DNA from: Bilabrum cf. latius | Lineage: Eukaryota; Bigyra: Bicosoecida; Bigyra; Bicosoecida | Reading direction: 5' to 3' | NCBI GenBank assembly: GCA_965178125.1 | Contig: OZ237769.1 | Span: 248,001-312,000 of the forward strand | DNA length: 64,000 bases | Shown here: positions 56,463 to 64,000 of the stretch, one piece after another | Layout: the number at the start of each line of letters is the position of its first letter | Position numbering within the stretch: position 1 is the first letter of the stretch | The notes under the pieces: model-generated | Told to the model about the DNA's origin: nothing | What the model saw: the letters and a program-made list of their open reading frames with translations, nothing else | Database searches by the model: none | Translations under genes and position numbers: made by a program

Positions 56463-57840
56463 GATTGATCCAAGCATGCGTATATAATGTGAATGTGCAT
56501 TACTAAATATGAGTTTGTTGGTTGGTACCTTGTAAACAATTCCCGTTTCACAGCAAAGTGTGACATGTCTCCCCAGTTGATGAGTGCAGTGGTGACTAAC
56601 TCGTGAACAGTCTGATGTAGTGAGAGCACCCGTAGAACAGGAATTGGGGTCGCAAACAGGGCGCCTCAAAGGGTGTGTGTATTCAGCACTCCGGGTGCCG
56701 CGCCTTTCAGAGCGCCAGCGCACTGCAACTGTCACCGGTCCATCTCATCGCAGCACGAGCTGAAGCATGTTTGCCCGAAGTACTACAACGATAGTCAGTT
56801 TTGGTGATCGAGTCATAGAATTAGCAGAGAAATATCCGCGAGGCAGCCCCAATGATGGCCGTCAAAAGGCAGGGCGTCGAAGGTATCTAAATCTGCGGTC
56901 CACTGGAGCTTCCGCGGCGCGATTCGCCGAAGTTGCAGAAATTATAGAAAGAGGCAGCAATCGTTTGCGTTGCTTAGATCTTCGGAACGACGTAGCAAAA
57001 GTAGAGTCCGTTCTCGCAGCCCTGCCAAATACGAACGTCCGCGCTTTATCCTGCACATGTGAAGAAACTGATGCTGCTGTCCCAGGACTTATATCATGTT
57101 TGATTCCCATGTTGGGTGAATCAGGCGTACTGGCCCGGGTATAGCACTTGGCACTGCATGAATGCGGGCTCACAGCAGACTCTGCTCTCGAACTTGTCGA
57201 AGCAATCGGTTCCGGGCGGCTCAAAAGCCTCACTTCGATTGATCTTACTTGCAACGAAAGCATTGGTGGCTCAGCAAAGCCTGAAGCAGGTGCATAGCTC
57301 GGTCGCTCGGCATTCGCTGCCGGGCTTGCAAGCGTTCTCGGAAGCGGGGGGCCAAGCTGCCGGCTGCAAGAGATTCGCCTAGCGCAATGCAAGCTGCCAG
57401 TAATCGATTGTACCACAATTTTGCGCGCTTTGCACGGCACTGATACCCTAAAAGTCCTCGACTTGAGTGAGAACCACATGTCCGACGCATTGAACACGCT
57501 TGACTACGAACCAATCTTGGACGCACTCGAGCACGGGCTACAGGGCAACTGCTCGCTGCAAGTGCTCGGGATCGGTGGCGAAGCAACGGAGGTACATAAA
57601 GTGGAGCAGGTCCTCGGTGTTGTGTGCCGGCTCTGCGTTTCGCTGCGCTGCGTCTGCTTGTGGTCTTAGATGGAACCAGGCGAGGAGTACGACAGCTTTA
57701 CTTCGGTGCTGGCTGTGACACAGGCAGCAGCCCACCCATTCATGTGGATGGGTGGTGCTTGCTCATTTGAAGAAGGAGGGACGCTTGGGTGCACGGTGTG
57801 CGATCCAATCAGTGGCGCGTGGTGCGACGGCCAGTTCATC
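55836..57840 (+). repeat. Segmental duplication, copy 2
   Basis: Partner of 46894-48894. Differences include single substitutions, a three-base in-frame deletion near 56930 (EVITEII becomes EVAEII), a 31-base insertion near 57629, and CAG to TAG at 57142-57144. Confidence 0.9.
56463..56766. other. Spacer, duplicate of 47526-47846
   Basis: Intergenic part of copy 2 of the duplication, slightly shortened. No gene seen. Confidence 0.5.
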
Positions 57841-58893
57841 CCGCAAAATGGGCACCGTGCCTCTGGCAGTGACAGTGGGGTCACAGAGCGGCGGGAGCTC
57901 AACGTGCATCTGCACAGGAGTCATATCGGATACGATATGGAGAAAATGTGGCGGCACCATGGGGTCTCTTCTGCGCCCGTCGGCAGTGTAGGAGTAGATG
58001 GAGAGCTCGACGCTCGGATCCTTCGGGCGAGAACGGCCCTCGGCAAGTGCGTGTGGCAGCTGCGGCTGGCTGCCCGCAAGCTGTTTGAAGAAGTAAATGC
58101 AGACAGGAGGAAGGCGGTGCAAGGGGCTCTCGATGCATGTGCGGGGTTTGTGGAGGAGGTTTTAATCTTTGTTGTGGAGGAGGTCGCAGTGCCATCATTA
58201 TCGGGAGGGGGTGCATCGCATTATGGTGCAGGCGTGGGTACAGCCGGTGCATCTGCTGCGGGAGTTGATGGGGGTGACAGGCTGCGGGAGGAGGTGCTCC
58301 GTTTGCTGTGCGTGCTGACAGACGTGCTGTGCGAGTGCAACGAGCCAGACGCTATCACGTTCCGTGTCGGTGTACCATACGATGACAACCATACGTATTG
58401 GACGCAAGAATGGTCCTGGAGCCAGTACGATGCAGCCTGCGTGTACGATCCACGCGTGGGAGACAGCTTCCCGTACGTGGGAGCGCGGCTGGTCGATTTG
58501 CTACAGGAGGCATGCATGGCTGCGGAGAGGGGTGGGGTAGAGGGGCACAAGAAACTACGGCGGAGGTGGGTGAGGCTGGTAACCATGCGGAGACAGGACA
58601 AAATAGATGCTATGGTTCGGTGGAGGAGGGCGGTGGAGGCCTGGAGGGACGCTAGGTGCGTGTTCCAGGCCGCGAGCGAGGGCAGGCCCATGGAGCTGGA
58701 GAAGCGGCTGGTGCTGGGCGCAAGAACAGGGGTGCTGGAGGCAAAGCAAGACGTTGAGGTGACAGAAAATGGTGTCCTAGTGACTAAAACAGTGACGGCA
58801 ATTGAGGCGGCCAGACTGGGAGGGCATGACGAGTGCGTGAGGGTGCTGCAATAGGTGCAGGATGCCGTGAAGCTGCACTCTATTACGTTATGA
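56767..58893 (+). CDS. LRR protein with C-terminal ankyrin-like repeat (full-length copy)
   Basis: 708 residues, ATG 56767 to TGA 58891-58893, with TAGs at 57142-57144, 57295-57297, 57667-57669 and 58852-58854. Residues 1-285 are RNI-type leucine-rich repeats as in the truncated sister. The TAG at 57142 replaces the sister's CAG in LARVQHLALHECG. The stretch 57610-57669 (60 bases, starting GT and ending TAG) could alternatively be a small intron; either way the frame is kept into MEPGEEYDSFTSVL. Then come a Cys-containing segment (GGACSFEEGGTLGCTVCDP), helical regions, a GASHYGA element, an aromatic segment (YWTQEWSWSQYDAACVY) and TAIEAARLGGHDECVRVLQ, one ankyrin-like unit. A protein-interaction role is likely; no specific function assigned. 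Confidence 0.7.
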
Positions 58894-59132
58894 TAAGGTT
58901 ATAATTCAATAATCCCGCACTAAATAGTCAATTCTCATGTCACATACCTATTCTAAAGTGAGTGATACTAGGGCTAGGGCAAGCATGGTCGATAGGGTCA
59001 CGATGGGGAGGAGGACGAGGAACGCGGCAGGCGGGGAGAGACCTTCGCCATTGGAATGTTTCCTTTGCTCAACTGCAATTTGTGCTTGAGAAATTATTAT
59101 ACTTGTTGCATTGCCTCGCGGTACGCAACACA

Positions 59133-60611
59133 TCATCGTCCCGCGGACGTAGCGCCCGCTCCCGTGGAACCGAGCATGGAAGCACTTGCTCCGAGGCCGC
59201 CTTTCCGTGTCCCCTTCGCTTTCACTTTCGCCCCCGTCGCCGCGGCTGATCCCGGCGCCGCGCCATCCCCAAGTTCCGCAGCCTTCTCGGCCTGAATCTG
59301 CCTGAACTCTGCGACAATCCTCTTCGGCTTGATGTCCCGGAAGTCGCCCGGAGCGAGTGCTTCGATGTCCGAAGACAGTGCGAGCACCTCTTTGGTCGCA
59401 AGCCGGCCCGCCTTGGCGAGCTGCTTGGCGGCCGCGTCCGCGTCTTGAGGCGACCTGTCTGGATACTTGTCCAGCAGAGCTCTGGATAGGGACCGCAATG
59501 CCTTGGCCCGCTCGGCCCGCAGCTGCCGCCTGAGGGAGGTCAGTCGCGCTAGGATGGCTCCGGATTCCACGTCGGTGTGTTCCTCAGGGAACACAGAGGG
59601 CGCGTGCCGGAGCAAAAACGTCACGTCTTCTAGCGTGCGCAGCGATTTGGTCGCCTCGGCTGCGATGTTCCTAGCCTCTTCCGGCTCGACCCTGTCAAAA
59701 TAAAGCGCCCTGACCTTGAGCTCCACCTGAGCCGACAGCTGCTTCCTCGTGTTCTCCCTGGAAAGAGCCTCGTAGGCTCGCCTGGTGCCCGGAGCACTTG
59801 CCCGAAAAAGGTCTTCGTGCAGCAGTCGCTCGGCGTTACGGACTACCGTGCGCAAGGGGCCGAAATCGACGCCTCCTGTGGTGCCAGCTCCACCGCCAGC
59901 AGCAACGGCAGCGGAGGCAGCCGAGGCGCCGCCCGTGGAGGACTTCCCGGCTGTAGATGAGTGAGAGCCGGCGGTGGACCCCATCATCAGGCTCGCCATG
60001 GTTCCGCTAGCACCGGTTCCCTTGCGCGGCGCCGCGCGGCGCCCGGCGGCCGTGGTGCTGGGCGGCGCGAACTCCTCCACGATCGCGGCAACTAGGGACT
60101 CGAGCGCGCGCTTCCCGGCTGAGGTGTCTGCCTGCTCCGGGAACACGTCCCTGGAAAGCCGCAGATAAAGCTTTGCGCGCAGGTCTGCGCGCACGTCTTC
60201 CTCGGCGAGGCGGCTCACCAGCTCGGCTGCTCCCTTATCGGCGGCCGCTTGCAACGCTGGATCCAGGGTCGTGCCTTCCAAGCAGAGGTCGGTCAGATTT
60301 GGAAGTCGGCTGATCTCGCTGGGTAGAACTGCCAGCTCCGTTCGGGACAGGTCCACCGTTCGCAACCTGCTGCACCGGCTGATTTCCTTGCTCACTACGC
60401 GGAGAGGATTGTCCTGAAGCCAGAGGTCTTGTAGGTTCACAAGCTTCCCAATCCCATCCGGCACGGCTTCAATCATGTTATCATTTAGCTCAAGCCTTCG
60501 AATCACCGCCCCTAGTTCGAACACAGGGGGTGGGATGGCTCGGAGGCCCAAACCAGACAGGGACAGCCATCCCGTCACTTTCGCTTCCTATACGCGAGAG
60601 CGCAGCGCCAT
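59133..60611 (-). CDS. Leucine-rich-repeat protein
   Basis: 492 residues from ATG 60611 to TGA 59135-59133, one TAG at 60590-60588 (MALRSRV-TAG-EAKVTGWL). N-terminal LRRs of the SDS22/Ras-suppressor type: WLSLSGLGLRAIPPPVF, IRRLELNDNMIEAVPDGIG, LQDLWLQDNPLRVVSKEIS, LRTVDLSRTELAVLPSEIS, LTDLCLEGTTLDPAL. Many LRR proteins begin with a helix of the pattern xxEAxxTGxLxLSG, so the TAG sits inside that helix and must be sense for the cap to exist. The remainder is helical and Ala/Arg-rich with a Gly/Ala linker, and a basic C-terminus (KVKAKGTRKGG). An alternative ATG is at 60635. Function not assigned. Confidence 0.75.
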
Positions 60612-60815
60612 ACTGAGGGGGACGCATTGCGCCATCGTGCTGGTATAAATAATAAGGAACCGGTTGATACTACTATTAACCGCAGGAGCTCGGCATGGTC
60701 GTACGCAGCTGTGGCAACACTCTTTGGTCCGTTGGTTGAAGTTTGCTACATTCATCTTCAGTAATGTCGACACCATAATCGAAAGTAAGAAACGAGTACC
60801 CATGCGCAACCACCA

Positions 60816-63083
60816 TTAGATAAGAAAATACTCCTCCCCTTCGAGGCTGCTCCTCACAGATGCCTTGCTCGTCCCTTCCCCACCACTGCCGACGCCGGCA
60901 GCCTCCGCCCCCGCGCCGGCCGCCAGAGCACCCCCCGGATCGGCACCCGCACCCGCGCTCGGCTTCTTTCCTTTCATCGGCGTGCTAGACTCATCCAGGG
61001 CCTTGTTCCCTGCTTTCAGCAGCGCGTCCAGCTCTCCCTCCCAGCCTAGCTCTCGAGCAAGTGCTCGGCACGACTCGTCGCAACTGCCCAGAACCACGGC
61101 GTCTCTCTCCTCGCTGAAATCGCCCACTTTGTCCAGGTTAAACAGGGCCCGGGAGGTCCCTGGGAGCACCATCTCCGGCAGGGAACACACGGGGGCCACC
61201 TTCAGAGACGTGCCCATCACAATGAACAGATCGCTGCCGCCCGACTCACGCCGCAGCTCCCGCAAGTCGAAGGGGCCGCCCGCAAGAGCGGCGCGCACGG
61301 CCGCTGGGTCGCTGCCGCCACTGCGCGGCGCCGGTGCCGCACCCTCCCCGTCCCTGCCGGTGAGGAGTCGCACCAGGTCGCACTGTTCCCCGCACAACTC
61401 GGAATCGTTTCTCACGTCGGCTAGGCATGCCCGCCAGGAGTACTCGTCGGCTGGGACGGTGCGAGCCCTGGCCGCAAGCTCTCTGATCCGCGGGTCACTC
61501 GTCACACCGGTCCGCACGGCCTCGGTCACGACGGGGAGGATCGCCTCCAGGAGCTTCCCCTGGGCTTCCTTGGACTTGTTCACGAACGTTCGTCGGGCCC
61601 GGACGAAGTCTCGCTGGATGCAGTCGTGGAATGAGTCTGGCAGTCCCTCGCCGAAGAAGACGATGTCCGGCTTGGGCGTCGATCCGCACTCCTTGCACCG
61701 AGGCAGCTTGTCCGTATCAAGGAACCTTCGCTCGAGTTCGTCCAAGTCGACCTCCCGGTTGCAACCGGTGCAGTGGGCCCCGCTCATGCCCCCGTGGCAC
61801 TGCATCAGCACGTCCCCTCTGCGAGGAATGCCGGCCTTGTGCTCCAAGCTGTCAATGTTCTGCGTGTAGATCCGCTTGATCAGGCCCTTGTCAAGCAAGA
61901 GCCTTTGGAAATAGTGGCACACAGTTGGCCGCGGACTTGCGCTGGAAAAGAGCATCGTTTTGGCACGCTCGTAGAACGGGCGGGGGCTTTTATGAGTGAA
62001 GAACCGGATGGAGAAAAGATCTTCCGGGGCCGTCATCCCCCCGGGCAGCCCCTCTTTCCTGAGCTGCTCGTACAGTCCACCTTTAGACCGGAAATCGGGA
62101 ATACCCGCCGACACGCTCACCCCCGCGCCCGTCAGCAGAGTCACGCTCTTTACGTCGCCTGCGCGCACCGCCTTTGCGATTCCGGGTAGATCCATCCCAT
62201 GGGTCTCCAGGCATCCCCCCGGCGACAGGTGCATCGCACTGCTGAGCTGCAGCATGGCGCCGTTGCAGTGTGCCACGGCAATGTCCCTGACCCTTGCAGC
62301 CAGCACATCAGCGGGGAGCGAAGCGGGGGCGGGGGCAGCAACGGAAGGAGACGGCGATCCTGACGCGGCGCCGGTTCCGCTTGCAGCCAGACCCTCGTCA
62401 GAGCCCACGGCACCATCGCACGATCCACTCGGATCTGCACCTGCACCTGCCAATGCACCAGGACCATCGCCTGCACCTGCACCAGTCTCTGCGGCAGCTG
62501 CACTGACAATCGCTTCTCCGCCGGCTGGTGCCAGCCCTTCTGAATCGGAGCTGGCGGGGATGATCCCGGCCTGCCGCGCGGCTTGGACGAGCACGTTGCG
62601 CGGGTGCATCTGGCTGTCCGCGTCGGTCGCGTCACCTGCCCCGCCCTCGCCCTCGCCACCAAATTTGGCCTCGCAAAGAGCGTTCACCGAGGGCTGCGTG
62701 TAGTCCGATTCGATATAACTGTCGCATTCGAAGCACCACACGGACAGATCAAGAGCGGACACGGCGATCTGCCCCGCGTGCCTGCCCTCGCCCACTGCCT
62801 CACTGCCGCCCGCCGCTGCTCCCGGATCGGCACCGTACTTTTCTTCGTTAGCCGCCCTCAGCTCATGTGCTCGACGCAGCATGTGGCTCTTAGCGTACCG
62901 CGAGCACAGTACCTAGTGCGTTGACAGGTTGAACCAAACCTCTCCTTCGTGCCCGCATTCTTCGCATGGTTTTGCAACCAGCTCCCGTGCTTTGTCTGGT
63001 GAAATATCCCGAATGCCAGCTTCTGCAACATGCGGACAGTCACGTTTGACTTCAACCGCAAAACCTACCCCGAGGTCGACCAT
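60816..63083 (-). CDS. Sirtuin fused to an N-terminal UBP-type zinc finger
   Basis: 755 residues, ATG 63083 to TAA 60818-60816, TAG at 62915-62913. Residues 16-125 follow the ZnF-UBP layout: CPHV, PCEECGHEGEVWFNLSTH, TAG, VLCSRYAKSHMLRRAHE, ALDLSVWCFECDSYIES. In HDAC6-type fingers the TAG position is often Gln (YQVYCGRY). The usual WxCLxC cysteines are missing (WFNLSTH). A Gly/Ala linker leads to the SIR2 domain: LLTGAGVSVSAGIPDFRS, YTQNIDSLEHKAG, MQCHGGMSGAHCTGC with the catalytic His, a second zinc pair in RCKECG, DIVFFGEGLP, GSDLFIVMGTSLKVAPV. About 130 extra residues are inserted between FFGEGLP and GSDLFIVMG. NAD-dependent deacylase activity is predicted; ubiquitin binding by the finger is doubtful. 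Confidence 0.85.
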
Positions 63084-63260
63084 TGCAAAGCGCAGTTGCT
63101 GTTCTTGCCATTCTTTTCCTGGTTCGGTTGCTCTGGTTCCGCATTGAGCTGCGCGCGGCGCCATGTGAGCGGCACTGCACGCAACTTTCGAGTCGAGCGC
63201 GCAAAACCAGAGTTCACTTGGCTTGCTACCCCTCCACACTTTTGCACCCAAAGATCCAGA
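63084..63260. promoter_or_regulatory. Compact divergent promoter region
   Basis: 177 bp between the start of the sirtuin gene (minus) and the secreted-protein gene (plus). Confidence 0.4.
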
Positions 63261-64000
63261 ATGATCGGATCTATTGCCCAGCTTATGGTTGTATCCGCTC
63301 TTGCAAGCGCCGCCATGGCCGCCAAGTGCAGCTGCAGGTGCGAGGGCTCCGCCGATACCGTGCTGGACGTCACCTCGTGCGGCATGTGCACGGAGGCTGT
63401 TTGCGGGCAGGCCGCGAGCTGCTCTGCTCCCACTGCCGTCTGTAAGTAACCGCACCATAGATGAAATATTTGCTGAAATTGATAGTTTCTGGCTTGTTGC
63501 ACGATTGTCTGCCGCAAACTCTGATCCAAGCACTGCTTGGCAAGGTGTTGTGAACACTCAAGATTATCTCGCTCTTGCTCGCTTGACGGCCCATTGAGCT
63601 AGCAAGGAAATGAATGCATTTTGATTCACAGCACAACTCACCCGGTCGCTTGCGAATTCTTGGAATTCGGTTTGGCCGTTCGACGTCCCGTCTGTTTCCT
63701 GCAACTATACGAACAACATGATCACTGGCCTCTGGCGCCGCCTATCCCACCATCTCCTCGCAGGCGATGCACTCAGCACTTCCATTGGATCCAGTTTCGG
63801 CCTTGGCAACAACTCGGGCAACGGCTCTGGCAACTCGACGAACGATGACATGATGGATGACGACGCGGCTGCTGCCGACGACGATGCCGCTCCCGGCAGC
63901 ACCATCGCAGTGTCTCTGTTCCGGTATAAGGGAAGGTACCTCCAGACCCAGTCTCAGACGACCCCGCCTATCACCTCAAAGCTCGATGGGTGAGCAGGTA
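63261..64000 (+). CDS. Secreted Cys-rich protein, 5' part (runs off right edge)
   Basis: Exon 1 63261-63441 begins MIGSIAQLMVVSALASAAMA, a signal peptide, followed by KCSCRCEGSADTV, SCGMCTEAVCGQAASC and a GTAAGT donor. Exon 2 63764-63989 (acceptor CTCGCAG) continues in phase with DALSTSIGSSFGLGNNS, an Asn/Gly/Ser stretch, an Asp/Ala-acidic run and STIAVSLFRYKGRYLQT, then a GTGAGC donor at 63990. The phase match between exon 1 (one spare base) and exon 2 (two spare bases, giving Cys) supports the join. At least one further exon lies beyond the window. No family recognised; eight Cys in 40 residues suggest a disulfide-rich extracellular domain. Confidence 0.55.

Noticed and set aside
16787-61506. 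TGTGACGAG words as terminal inverted repeats of a small transposon or introner
   Set aside because: No consistent pairs of GTGTGACGAGTG and CACTCGTCACAC at fixed distance; several copies lie inside conserved coding segments (RRM, CFAP206).
1-64000. Interpretation as bacterial DNA or as a stretch of decayed pseudogenes
   Set aside because: Spliceosomal introns with protein-supported junctions and eukaryote-specific genes exclude bacteria; the total absence of in-frame TAA and TGA next to dozens of TAGs is incompatible with random nonsense mutation.

Overview
The window is nuclear DNA of a flagellated, unicellular eukaryote. Genes have GT-AG introns (donors mostly GTGAG or GTAAG), strand-mixed gene order and AT-rich spacers. 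The recognisable proteins are eukaryotic: ribosomal protein uS12/RPS23, presenilin, a DMAP1/SWC4 homologue, a G3BP-like NTF2+RRM protein, CFAP206 (a ciliary radial-spoke docking protein), a protein kinase, a sirtuin with a UBP-type zinc finger, a Notum-like protein and an FG-GAP receptor. I cannot name the lineage.

The dominant feature is the genetic code. Nearly every gene is crossed by in-frame TAG codons, close to 90 in total. TGA and TAA are never found inside a gene, and they terminate every gene I could close. TAG lies inside conserved domains (kinase, UBP zinc finger, presenilin, DMAP1), inside CAG/CAA poly-glutamine tracts, and opposite CAG in a recent duplicate and in internal FG-GAP repeats. 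I therefore read UAG as glutamine, with UAA and UGA as stops. All CDS coordinates below use that reading; with the standard code most of these genes fall apart into fragments.

Region 1-15.6 kb: a tandem array of six minus-strand paralogues. They share an N-terminal helical domain of about 110-130 residues ending in the signature GDPSQMPEIL, and have rapidly diverging low-complexity tails. One copy is frameshifted. An unrelated plus-strand gene with a 54-bp tandem repeat (5582-7375) lies inside the array. Region 16-29 kb: a divergent actin-fold protein, a four-exon G3BP-like gene, and a single 7.65-kb reading frame for a 2549-residue four-pass membrane protein. Region 29.6-33.5 kb: a secreted GH113-type glycoside hydrolase and a Notum/pectin-acetylesterase-like protein without its catalytic serine. 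Region 33.6-45 kb: conserved single-copy genes (CFAP206, small membrane protein, unknown two-exon gene, presenilin, RPS23, DMAP1).

Region 45-59 kb: a kinase with a roughly 340-residue activation segment and an adjacent leucine-rich-repeat gene. About 2 kb of this pair is duplicated 8.9 kb downstream. The duplicate gave a chimeric gene (new N-terminus plus kinase tail) and a longer LRR-ankyrin gene. Between the copies sit a 1109-residue FG-GAP receptor and about 2.5 kb of gene-poor AT-rich DNA. Region 59-64 kb: an LRR protein, the zinc-finger sirtuin, and the start of a secreted Cys-rich protein that leaves the window.

Several short GC-rich DNA words recur far above chance in unrelated genes (TGTGACGAG, AGCACTTGCT, and a 20-mer encoding GASHGGA).
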